Part shown: positions 40,281 to 47,912 of the stretch, in pieces | Numbering within the stretch: the first letter of the stretch is position 1 | Layout of the letters: each line of letters opens with the position of its first letter | Assembly (NCBI GenBank): GCA_009692725.1 | Contig: SHYP01000004.1 | Location: 1-64,000, forward strand | Origin: Dehalococcoidia bacterium | GTDB lineage: Bacteria > Chloroflexota > Dehalococcoidia > UBA2979 | Reading direction: 5' to 3' | DNA: 64,000 nt | Program-made: the position numbers and the translations under genes | Notes under the pieces: model-generated | Database searches by the model: none | Told to the model about the DNA's origin: nothing | What the model saw: only the letters and a program-made list of their open reading frames with translations

Positions 40281-40484
40281 GTGCGACTCGGCGTACGCAT
40301 CTTCATCGAGCGCTTCATGGCCATGGCAGCGGCGCTCGGCTTCGCGCGGCCGCAGGAGCCGCCGACCGAGCCTATCGAGCGTGACGCGTTGCCGCCGAGC
40401 GAGCTGCCGGAGCCGCCGCCGCTGCACGAGCAGCACCACACCCCGCCGACGGAGGGCCAGGGGCCGCATGGCACGCTGTCGTGA
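40281..40484 (+). CDS. Small Pro/Glu-rich protein
   Basis: A 67-residue frame: an amphipathic N-terminal helix (M-R-L-G-V-R-I-F-I-E-R-F-M-A-M-A-A-A-L-G-F) then a Pro-rich polar tail. GACGAGGAGG before the GTG is a good ribosome binding site. Not recognised. It follows the kinase/ATPase gene by 37 bases and may be co-transcribed. Confidence 0.5.
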   Translation: MRLGVRIFIERFMAMAAALGFARPQEPPTEPIERDALPPSELPEPPPLHEQHHTPPTEGQGPHGTLS

Positions 40485-40608
40485 AGCGGCGGCCTCAACT
40501 TGCTGCGCCGACAGATCGCTGGTCGCGACGGCCGGCGCTTTGTCGTAGTGGTTGCAATTGGATCCGGCCTCGACAGAATCGAGGGGCACTACTCCGGCGC
40601 GGGGCGCC

Positions 40609-41010
40609 GTGACCAACGAATCCGTGTCCTACAGGCTGAGCCCGACCGTCTCGAACGACGAGTTGAACGCCCTGTTCGACGTTTCGTGGCCCGCTCACGT
40701 GCGTCGAGACTTCACCGCGTCACTCGACCGCAGCATCGCCTACGCCTGCGCCTATCGCAGCCGGGAACTTGTTGGATTCGTGAACGCGGCGTGGGATGGC
40801 GGCGTGCACGCCTTTGTCCTGGACGTGACCGTTTATCCGTTGCTGCGACGAAAGGGCATCGGCCTGGAGCTGGTCAAGCGGCTCGCGGTTACGTGCTCTG
40901 AAAAAGGCATCCAGTGGCTACATGTGGACTTTCAGCCATATCTAGCACCGTTCTACGAGCAGGCTGGCTTCCGGGACACCGAAGCGGGCCTGATCCGGCT
41001 CAACGCCTGA
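40609..41010 (+). CDS. GNAT-family N-acetyltransferase
   Basis: A 133-residue enzyme. The acetyl-CoA loop is seen as L-L-R-R-K-G-I-G-L-E-L-V-K after the strand V-L-D-V-T-V-Y-P, and the late Y-E-Q-A-G-F-R-D completes the fold. The acceptor is unknown. I chose GTG 40609 (M-T-N-E-S-V-S-Y); an ATG-less upstream extension to 40552 exists. Third-position G/C is lower than in the neighbours, which suggests recent acquisition. Confidence 0.82.
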   Translation: MTNESVSYRLSPTVSNDELNALFDVSWPAHVRRDFTASLDRSIAYACAYRSRELVGFVNAAWDGGVHAFVLDVTVYPLLRRKGIGLELVKRLAVTCSEKGIQWLHVDFQPYLAPFYEQAGFRDTEAGLIRLNA

Positions 41011-41050
41011 GTTCGAGTTCAAACTGACCCACTGCTCGGCGCCCCATGCC

Positions 41051-41078
41051 TTGACGGCGCCGCGGCGCGCGCTACGCT
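41051..41078 (+). promoter_or_regulatory. Promoter of the thiamine transport operon
   Basis: TTGACG (41051-41056), 16-base spacer, TACGCT (41073-41078). The predicted start, about 41085, places the riboswitch at the 5' end of the message. Confidence 0.65.
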
Positions 41079-41104
41079 GCGGGGCGTAACGCAGCGCTCG
41101 AGAT

Positions 41105-41186
41105 CCGCTGGGGGTGCCTCCGGGCTGAGAGGCGGTTCGCCGCCAACCCCTCGAACCTGATCACGGTCATCCGTGCGTAGGAATGC
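41105..41186 (+). promoter_or_regulatory. TPP (thi-box) riboswitch
   Basis: All conserved blocks are present: GGGGTGCC (41111-41118), CTGAGA (41125-41130), a variable stem GGCGG/CCGCC, ACCCC (41146-41150) pairing with the first block, CCTGAT (41156-41161) and GCGTAGGAA (41175-41183). Thiamine pyrophosphate binding would shut off the operon. A small hairpin GTTCGG/CCGAAC (41188-41202) follows. 145 bases separate the aptamer from ATG 41331, enough for either a transcriptional or translational switch. Confidence 0.95.
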
Positions 41187-41330
41187 GGTTCGGCTTCCGA
41201 ACGTCAGGCCGGCGCTTGGGTGCGTGGTGTGCCGGTCTGGCTGTTGCCGCAGCCTGTCGATGCATTGCGTACGCTCGCCCCGGCCGAGCCTTCTCGGAGC
41301 AGCGGTCTCGCATGTTGGGGAGGACCCGAG

Positions 41331-42473
41331 ATGCGGATGACCACGCCCCTGCACGCTCGACGCGTGCGCCACATGTTCCTTCGGCAGCACCTAGCCGCTC
41401 GGCGCCCCGTGGCCCCTCGGCGCCACATGGCCGGCTGGCGACGCGTTGCCGGGCTCGCGCTGGCCGGCGCAATGCTCGCGCTGGCCGCGGCGTGCAGCAG
41501 CGACGAGCCCGCACGCCGCGAGCTCGTGCTGCTCACGCACGACTCGTTCGACATGCGCGCGGAGCTGCTCCAGGCGTTCGAGCGCGAGCACAACGCGAAG
41601 GTCACGCTGCTCAAGGGCGGCGACGCGAACGCCGTCGTCAACCGCGCGATCCTCAACGCGGGTCGCCCCGAAGCCGACGTGCTGTTCGGCATCGACAACC
41701 TCACGTTCCCGCGCACGGCGGGCAAGGCCGTGTTCGCGGAGTTCATGGCCACCCGCCGTGCGCAGATCCCCGAGGACGTGCACGCGCAGTTCGGCGACTC
41801 GACGGCGGTCACCCCGATCGATGTCGGGTACGTGGCGCTGAACTTCGATCGCGCGCAGGGCCAGCCGCCCGCGCGCTTCGAGGAGCTGACGCAGCCGCCG
41901 TGGCGCGGCAAGCTCGTGGTCGAGGACCCGACGACGTCGTCGCCGGGGCTGCAGTTCCTCGCGACGACGGTGGCGCATTTCGGCGAGCGCGGCACGTACA
42001 CGTGGCGCGAGTTCTGGCGCGATTTGCGCCGCAACGACGTGCTGGTGGTGGACGGCTGGGATACCGCGTATAACACGCACTTCACGCGCAACAAGGGCGA
42101 ACGCCCGCTGGTCGTGTCGTACACGACCAGCCCGGCGGCGGAAGTGTTCTTCAGCGAGGGCGCGCTCAAGGAGCCACCGACGGTAAACGTGCTGCCCACC
42201 GGCACGCGCCCGTTCCGCCAGGTGGAAGCGGCGGGCGTGCTGGCTGGCGCGCGTCAGCCGGAGCTCGCGCGCGCGTTCGTGAACTTCATGCTGCGCGACG
42301 AGTTCCAGCGGCAGATTCCGGAGACGATGTTCGTGTACCCGGTCATCCCCAACATCGAGACGCCCGACTGGTGGCGCTGGGCACGCATCGACGTGCAGCC
42401 TGCCACACTCACCGTCGACGCCGCGACGATCGACCGCTGGCTGCGCGAGTGGAGCGAGGTGATGCGCCGGTGA
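41331..42473 (+). CDS. thiB: Thiamine-binding lipoprotein
   Basis: A 380-residue class II solute-binding protein. After a basic N-terminal extension of 35 residues comes a hydrophobic run and lipobox L-A-A-A-C (Cys55). L-V-L-L-T-H-D-S-F-D at 63-72 is the usual ThiB start, followed by V-L-F-G-I-D-N and D-P-T-T-S-S-P-G. It is under a TPP riboswitch and followed by permease and ATPase genes, which fixes thiamine (or a pyrimidine precursor) as the cargo. ATG 41331 has GGGAGGA upstream; an in-frame ATG at 41427 would also keep the signal peptide. Confidence 0.92.
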   Translation: MRMTTPLHARRVRHMFLRQHLAARRPVAPRRHMAGWRRVAGLALAGAMLALAAACSSDEPARRELVLLTHDSFDMRAELLQAFEREHNAKVTLLKGGDANAVVNRAILNAGRPEADVLFGIDNLTFPRTAGKAVFAEFMATRRAQIPEDVHAQFGDSTAVTPIDVGYVALNFDRAQGQPPARFEELTQPPWRGKLVVEDPTTSSPGLQFLATTVAHFGERGTYTWREFWRDLRRNDVLVVDGWDTAYNTHFTRNKGERPLVVSYTTSPAAEVFFSEGALKEPPTVNVLPTGTRPFRQVEAAGVLAGARQPELARAFVNFMLRDEFQRQIPETMFVYPVIPNIETPDWWRWARIDVQPATLTVDAATIDRWLREWSEVMRR

Positions 42474-44137
42474 GCGCGCGCGCCGGCCGCGTGCTGCTGG
42501 CGCTGCCGCTGCTCGCGCTGCTGGCGGTGTTCCTCGGCTGGCCGCTCGGCACGCTCGTCGCGCGCGCGCTCGCGCTGGACGGCGCCGGCGCGGGGGAGAC
42601 GGTGCGCGCGCTCGCCTCCGACCGCTACTACTGGGAGCGCGCGGCGTTCACGACGGGGCAGGCGCTCGCATCGACGGCGCTCACGCTGCTCGTGGGCGTG
42701 CCGGCCGCGTACGCGCTCGCGCGCGTCCGCTTCCCGGGCCGGGCGCTGCTGGGCACGCTGCTGACCGTGCCGTTCGTGCTGCCGACGCTGGTCGTCGCGC
42801 TCGCGTTCCAGCAGCTGCTGGGACCGCGCGGCTGGCTGAACGACGGGCTCGCGCTGGCGGGGCTCGGCCCGCTGCGGCCACTCGGCACGCTGTGGTTGAT
42901 CCTCGCGGCGCACGTGTTCTACAACGTGTCGATCGTGGTGCGGCTCGTCGGCGCCGCATGGTCGACGCTCGACCCGGCGACCGAGGAGGCGGCGCGCACG
43001 CTGGGCGCGGGCCGCGTGCGCGCGTTCACGGCGTCGACGCTCCCCCAGCTCGCGCCCGCGATCGCGGCCGCGGGGGCGCTGGTGTTCATGTTCTGCTTCA
43101 CGTCCTTCGGCGTCGTGCTGGTGCTCGGCGCCGGCAATCCGCACCTCGATACGCTCGAGGTGGTGGTGTACCGGCTCACGACGCGGCTCGTCGACCTGCC
43201 GAGCGCGGCGTTGCTCGCGCTCGTGCAGATCGCGGTCACGCTCGGCGCGCTTGTGCTGTACGGGATGCTGCAACGGCGGGGCAGTGCTGCGCTGCGGTCC
43301 GCTGCTGCGCCGCTGCGGCCGTGGCGCGCGCTGCGGCCAGGCGCGCGCGCGCTGCTGGCGCTACTGCTCGCAGGGCTGCTCGCGTTCGTCGTGCTGCCGC
43401 TCGCCGCGCTCGTGCACGCCGCGTTCACGCTCGGCGCGAGCGAGCTCGTGACGGCGCGCCACGTGCAGGCGCTGTTCCGCGACACGGAGCGCGTCTCCTA
43501 CATCGCGCCGCTCGACGCGCTGCGCTGGAGCCTCACCTTCGCGACGAGCGCGAGCCTCGCCGCGGCGGCGATCGGGCTCGCGGCGGCGCTGGTGCTGCGG
43601 CGGCTGCGCGGGCGCGTGGGCGCGACTGCCGACGCGCTGCTGATGGCGCCGCTCGCAGTGCCGGCGGTGGTGCTGGGCTTCGGCTACCTCGTGACATTCA
43701 ATCGCGGCGTGCTGGACCTGCGCGGTTCGCCGTGGCTGCTGTTCGCGGCGCACACGCTGCTCGCGTACCCGTTCGTCGTGCGCGCGCTGGTGGCGGCGCT
43801 GCGCGCGCTCGACCCGCAGCTCGCGGAGGCGGCGCGTGTACTCGGCGCGTCGCCGCGACGGGCGTGGCGCCACGTCGAGTTTCCGCTGATCGCGCCGGCG
43901 CTCGCCGCGGGCGCAGCGTTTGCGTTCGCGATCTCGATCGGCGAGTTCGGCACGACGCTGCTGCTGCAGCGACGCGAGTTCGCCACCATCCCGATCGCGA
44001 TCTACGACTCGCTCGCGCGGCCTGGCGACGCGAACGTCGGGCGCGCGCTCGTGCTCGCGTGCGGGCTGCTGCTCGTGACCGGCAGCGTCGTCGCGCTCAT
44101 CGACCGAGTACGATACCGCGTGACCGGGGTGCTCTAG
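42470..44137 (+). CDS. thiP: Thiamine ABC transporter permease
   Basis: A 555-residue fused permease with about twelve helices. Each half has an ATPase-contact EAA loop: E-E-A-A-R-T-L-G-A-G near 174-183 and E-A-A-R-V-L-G-A-S in the second half. Two BPD_transp_1 domains in one chain are typical of ThiP/SfuB. GTG 42470 overlaps the thiB stop (GTGA). Confidence 0.93.
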   Translation: MSARAGRVLLALPLLALLAVFLGWPLGTLVARALALDGAGAGETVRALASDRYYWERAAFTTGQALASTALTLLVGVPAAYALARVRFPGRALLGTLLTVPFVLPTLVVALAFQQLLGPRGWLNDGLALAGLGPLRPLGTLWLILAAHVFYNVSIVVRLVGAAWSTLDPATEEAARTLGAGRVRAFTASTLPQLAPAIAAAGALVFMFCFTSFGVVLVLGAGNPHLDTLEVVVYRLTTRLVDLPSAALLALVQIAVTLGALVLYGMLQRRGSAALRSAAAPLRPWRALRPGARALLALLLAGLLAFVVLPLAALVHAAFTLGASELVTARHVQALFRDTERVSYIAPLDALRWSLTFATSASLAAAAIGLAAALVLRRLRGRVGATADALLMAPLAVPAVVLGFGYLVTFNRGVLDLRGSPWLLFAAHTLLAYPFVVRALVAALRALDPQLAEAARVLGASPRRAWRHVEFPLIAPALAAGAAFAFAISIGEFGTTLLLQRREFATIPIAIYDSLARPGDANVGRALVLACGLLLVTGSVVALIDRVRYRVTGVL

Positions 44138-44168
44138 CCGCCCGGCGCACGGCACACGTCGAGGCACA

Positions 44169-45278
44169 GTGGCGACTCTCACAGTCGAATCGTTGTCACG
44201 CACGTTCGAACCGCACGTGCAGGCGGTGCGCGACGTGTCGTTCACGGTGGGCGACGGGCGCATCGCGGCGCTGCTCGGCCCGTCGGGCTGCGGCAAGACG
44301 ACGCTACTGCGGCTGATCGCGGGGCTCGAGCGGCCAAGCAGCGGCGCGATCTACCTCGACGAGCACGCGGTGACGGACGTGGAGCCGCAGCGCCGCGGCG
44401 TCGGCCTGATGTTCCAGGAGCTCGCGTTGTTCCCGCACCTGCGCGTCTTCGACAACGTCGCCTTCGGCCTGCGCATGCTGCGCTGGCCGAAGGCGGAGCG
44501 CGCACGGCGCGTGGCGGAGATGCTGGACCTAGTCGGGCTGACGCGGCTGGCGAACCGACGCATCGACGAGCTCTCGGGCGGGGAGCGGCAGCGCGTGGCG
44601 CTGGCGCGCACGCTCGCGCCGGCGCCGGCGGTGCTGCTGCTCGACGAACCGCTCGGCGCGATCGACGAGCCGCGCAAGCGCTGGCTGCGCGACGACCTGC
44701 GCAGTCTGCTGCGCGACGTGCACACGACGGCGCTGCTGGTCAGCCACGACTTGCGCGACGCGGTGGCGATCGCGGACGACGTGATCGTGATGGAGGCGGG
44801 CGAAGTGCTGCAAACCGGTGAGCTCGCGCGGGTGCTTGCGTTCCCGGCCACGGCGGCCGTCGCCGAGCTCGTCGGCTACGCGACGCTCGTGCTCGGCGAG
44901 GTGCACGGCGGGACGGTCGCGGAGCGCGATGTCGGCGCGGTGGCGGTGCCCGCGGACGTGCCGCTGGACGGGCGCGCGCGCGTGATGGCGCACCCCACCA
45001 CGCTGCTGGCCGTCCCCCCGCGTCGCGGGTTGGGCTGCGGCGTCGTCGGCAGCGTCGTGGGGCGGCGGCCGGACGGGCCGCAGCACGTGCTCGACGTCGC
45101 GCTCGGGGCGCGCCGCGTCGAAGCGCGCTGGGAGTGGGACCTCGAACCACCGCCGCTGGGCGAGCGCGTGGAGATCGCAGTGCGCCCGGGCACGCTGCGC
45201 TTCTTCTCGTCCGGCGGCGCGCCACCGAGCACGAACGGGCACGCCGCGAATGGGAGCGATACTGCTCACGATCGGTAG
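44169..45278 (+). CDS. thiQ: Thiamine ABC transporter ATPase, with C-terminal extension
   Basis: A 369-residue ATPase. Walker A G-P-S-G-C-G-K-T-T at 37-45, signature L-S-G-G-E-R-Q-R-V-A, Walker B V-L-L-L-D-E-P-L-G, and switch His in V-S-H-D-L. E. coli ThiQ has 232 residues; the additional 130 or so here contain a beta-rich TOBE-like domain, as in PotA/FbpC-type ATPases. By context it energises ThiBP. GTG 44169. A 9-bp hairpin (45254-45262 with 45281-45289) surrounds the stop codon and could end the operon. Confidence 0.88.
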   Translation: MATLTVESLSRTFEPHVQAVRDVSFTVGDGRIAALLGPSGCGKTTLLRLIAGLERPSSGAIYLDEHAVTDVEPQRRGVGLMFQELALFPHLRVFDNVAFGLRMLRWPKAERARRVAEMLDLVGLTRLANRRIDELSGGERQRVALARTLAPAPAVLLLDEPLGAIDEPRKRWLRDDLRSLLRDVHTTALLVSHDLRDAVAIADDVIVMEAGEVLQTGELARVLAFPATAAVAELVGYATLVLGEVHGGTVAERDVGAVAVPADVPLDGRARVMAHPTTLLAVPPRRGLGCGVVGSVVGRRPDGPQHVLDVALGARRVEARWEWDLEPPPLGERVEIAVRPGTLRFFSSGGAPPSTNGHAANGSDTAHDR

Positions 45279-45310
45279 CGGTATCGCTCGGGCGGGCGTA
45301 CGCTTTCGCA

Positions 45311-45832
45311 ATGCGCTTACCGGCAATGCTGCGGCCGGACCCCGAAGCGCGCGCGCTCCGCTCGCTGGCGGAAGAGCTGCGCGCGCTACCTCCGCGCCAC
45401 CACGTCAACGACGTGCTGCAGGTGGTGGTGGACCTCGCAGCCGCCGAGGCGCGCGCGCTCTACGGCGCGCTGACGATCACGGACGTCCACGACCGCACGC
45501 AGGGCTTCTTCACCTCTGGACTGAGCGACGAGCAGCTACGCGGCCTGCGCACGCCCCCGCAGGGCCACGGCCCGCTGGGCGCGCTGCGTGCCGACGGCCG
45601 GCCGCTACGCATCGACGATGTGCAGACGGATCGCAAGTCGTTCGGGTTTCCGCCGCGGCACCCGCACATGCGCTCGCTGCTCGGCGTGCCGCTGTGGGCG
45701 CGCGGCGAGATGCGCGGCTCGCTCTATGTCACGAACCGCCGCGACGGCCGCCCGTTCGACGATGACGACGAGCGCGCGCTGGTACTGCTGGCCGAGCACG
45801 CCTCGCGCGTGATCGAGGAGCGCTGGGCGTAG
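45311..45832 (+). CDS. GAF-domain protein
   Basis: A 173-residue single-domain sensor. The region 30-170 has typical GAF features: A-L-T-I-T-D, G-F-F-T-S-G-L-S, I-D-D-V-Q-T-D, M-R-S-L-L-G-V-P-L-W and G-S-L-Y-V-T-N-R. It probably binds a small ligand or reads redox state for another protein. ATG 45311 is six bases after TACGCT (45299-45304), so it is leaderless by position. Confidence 0.85.
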   Translation: MRLPAMLRPDPEARALRSLAEELRALPPRHHVNDVLQVVVDLAAAEARALYGALTITDVHDRTQGFFTSGLSDEQLRGLRTPPQGHGPLGALRADGRPLRIDDVQTDRKSFGFPPRHPHMRSLLGVPLWARGEMRGSLYVTNRRDGRPFDDDDERALVLLAEHASRVIEERWA

Positions 45833-45854
45833 CCGTTCCAAGTGGCCGTTCGGT

Positions 45855-46460
45855 CTAGCCCCCGGTCAGCTCGCGCGGCAGCGGGAACGTGAAACGCGCC
45901 TCGTCGCCCACGGCGAGGCCGTTGGCGCGGAACCAGCCGGCGGGGGCCTCGACGGCGTACTGGTAGTCGGCGCTCGGCGTGACGAGGTCCGTGCTCTCCG
46001 CGCGCATCTCGCGAACCTCGACGATGCGATGCGACGCGCTGACGAACGCGATGGCGAGGTTGATGTGCGTGTTCTTCATCCAGAATGAGCCGCGGCCGAC
46101 CTCGCGGTAGTAGAAGAGCATGCCGCGTTCGTCAAGCTGGCGGCGCCCCGAGAGGCCGATGCTGTACTCGGTCGGCGGAGGCACCTCCACGGGCAGCCGC
46201 GCAACGGTGCCGTCGGCGCGCACGAACTCGATCACGGACAGCCGTGAGCGCGCCGTGCCCGCAGTGCTGGCGGCCGGCTCGCCGGCGCTGAGCACGGGCG
46301 TCGCCTCCGAGGACGGCGTGCCGCCGGGGGCGAGCGTGACGCCACTGATCGCAGCGGTCGCGTCGGCGGGCGGCGCCGCGGGCGCCGCGTCGCCGCAGGC
46401 GGCGAGGGCGAGCGCGGCGAGCAGCGCCGCGAGGGGCAGCAGCACAATGGCGCGTGGCAC
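45855..46460 (-). CDS. DUF192 lipoprotein
   Basis: A 201-residue lipoprotein: hydrophobic N-terminus, lipobox L-A-L-A-A-C, a Pro/Thr linker and from about 80 a DUF192 domain (G-L-S-G-R-R-Q-L-D-E-R-G-M-L-F-Y-Y, S-F-W-M-K-N-T-H-I-N-L-A-I-A-F, Y-Q-Y-A-V-E-A-P-A-G-W-F). Function of DUF192 is unsettled. GTG 46460 follows TACGAT (46472-46467) by six bases and diverges from the gene at 46575, so the 114-base gap holds two back-to-back leaderless promoters. Confidence 0.88.
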   Translation of the reverse strand: MPRAIVLLPLAALLAALALAACGDAAPAAPPADATAAISGVTLAPGGTPSSEATPVLSAGEPAASTAGTARSRLSVIEFVRADGTVARLPVEVPPPTEYSIGLSGRRQLDERGMLFYYREVGRGSFWMKNTHINLAIAFVSASHRIVEVREMRAESTDLVTPSADYQYAVEAPAGWFRANGLAVGDEARFTFPLPRELTGG

Positions 46461-46539
46461 GGGGCGATCGTAGCGGCGGCGGCGACCGCGCGCCACGCGC
46501 CACGCGCCATGCGCCACGCGGAAGGCCGCTCGCGCCACG

Positions 46540-46568
46540 TTGACGGCGCGCGCGGGCGTCGGTAGCGT
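46540..46568 (+). promoter_or_regulatory. Leaderless sigma-A-type promoter
   Basis: TTGACG (46540-46545), 17-base spacer, TAGCGT (46563-46568), then six bases to ATG 46575. Confidence 0.65.
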
Positions 46569-46574
46569 CGAGGC

Positions 46575-47345
46575 ATGGCCGCTGATCCGCTCGCGCTGGC
46601 GCTCGTGCTGTGGCCGCAGGCGCGCGACTACGGCCGCGTCGACGACTCCGCGCAGCTCGATGTGCTGCTCGACGCGATCGGGCGGCCGGGCGCGCCGTGG
46701 CACGACTGCGGCTTGCGCCACACCTTCGCGTGCTTCGAGCCGGGGGTGGAGGCGGCGTGCGTGCTGCCGACGGGTGAGCGCGCGGCGACGGACGCGGACG
46801 CGCGTTTCCTGGGGCACCTGCTGGTGACGCGCGTGTTGCTCGCGACCGGCCTGGGCGTCGATGAGCGCGTTGCGCGCGCGGTCGCAGAGGCGCACGCGCT
46901 GTCGTGGGTGACGGCGGGGGGCGCGCCGTACCACCAGACGCCGCTCGCGCTCGCGACGGCGCTGTGGCTCGTGGCGCTCGACGCGGACGGCGAGTCCGAT
47001 CACCCGCTGCCGATCGACTGGACGCCGAACTGCTACCGCGAGCACGACTGGTGGGACCCGGACGAGCGGCTGTACTCCCACTACGACGTGCGCGAACGCG
47101 CGCTCGACTGGGCCGTCTACGCGAGCTACGACGCGCGCCGCCACGCGGGCGTATCGCTGTACACGCTCGCCGAGCCGCTGCTGCGGCTGGAGGCAGACGG
47201 GCGCGCGCGGCTGGCGCTCAGCCAGCTCACGAGCGACCACGACATCGGCGACCGCCCGCCCGCGGCGGCGATCCTGGAGCGCAACCGCGTCGCGCTGCGG
47301 CTGCGCGAGTTCCATGCGCGCACCAACGGCACGGGGCCGCACTAG
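46575..47345 (+). CDS. Conserved hypothetical protein
   Basis: A 256-residue mainly helical, acidic, soluble protein with several Trp and Cys residues (H-D-C-G-L-R-H-T-F-A-C-F, H-P-L-P-I-D-W-T-P-N-C-Y). It has regular codon use and a clear leaderless promoter, so it is a real gene, but I do not recognise the family. No signal peptide or membrane segment. Confidence 0.65.
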   Translation: MAADPLALALVLWPQARDYGRVDDSAQLDVLLDAIGRPGAPWHDCGLRHTFACFEPGVEAACVLPTGERAATDADARFLGHLLVTRVLLATGLGVDERVARAVAEAHALSWVTAGGAPYHQTPLALATALWLVALDADGESDHPLPIDWTPNCYREHDWWDPDERLYSHYDVRERALDWAVYASYDARRHAGVSLYTLAEPLLRLEADGRARLALSQLTSDHDIGDRPPAAAILERNRVALRLREFHARTNGTGPH

Positions 47346-47385
47346 CGCGCTGGCGAGGCTAAGTGGTGGAGGCGGGCGCCCGCGG

Positions 47386-47826
47386 CTAGGCGGGCGGCGG
47401 GGCGAGCACCGGAGCGTCGCCGGCGGCGTACGTCGGCGCCGGCAGCAGCGCTGCAGCCTCGATCAGCTCGAGCACCTTCAGCAGCTCGCGGTCGTCGCGG
47501 CCGGCGCTGTCGGGGATGTGGTAGCCGCCGAGGTCGTCCACGACGCCCTTGTGGTCGTCGATGACGAAGTCCGGCAGCACGTGCACGTTGAACTCGGCGA
47601 GCCGGGCGCGGTAGCCCCACAGCGGCTTCACGAAGTACGCCGTGACGTACTCGTGCAGGCCGTGGTGCTCCATGTCCCACTTGCGGATGCCGACGCCGGA
47701 CCAGACGTAGATGGAGTGCCCGGAGTCGCGCAGGCGCGAGAAGACCTCGTGCGCGTGGTTGCGCAGGCGCCCGTCCCACATCACGAGCGTGTGGTCGACG
47801 TCGAAGAACACGTTCAGCTTGCGCAT
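47386..47826 (-). CDS. HAD-family hydrolase-like protein
   Basis: A 146-residue HAD-fold protein. Motif I F-F-D-V-D-H-T-L-V (Asp9, Asp11), motif II I-Y-V-W-S-G, then F-V-I-D-D-H-K-G with the motif IV Asp pair. It lacks a cap domain, so it may act on a macromolecule or a nucleotide. Monocistronic; ATG 47826. It is divergent from the transglycosylase gene. Confidence 0.82.
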   Translation of the reverse strand: MRKLNVFFDVDHTLVMWDGRLRNHAHEVFSRLRDSGHSIYVWSGVGIRKWDMEHHGLHEYVTAYFVKPLWGYRARLAEFNVHVLPDFVIDDHKGVVDDLGGYHIPDSAGRDDRELLKVLELIEAAALLPAPTYAAGDAPVLAPPPA

Positions 47827-47912
47827 GTGGCTCCCGTGCCACACATCATGGCCCCGCCGAGACGGCCCGACAACCGGGGCGCGCACCGCTGGCCGACGGT
47901 ATGGTGGGTGCC

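Noticed and set aside
45254..45289. Hairpin at the thiQ end as a second riboswitch
   Set aside because: Only a 9-bp stem with an 18-base loop and no conserved aptamer blocks; at most a weak terminator.
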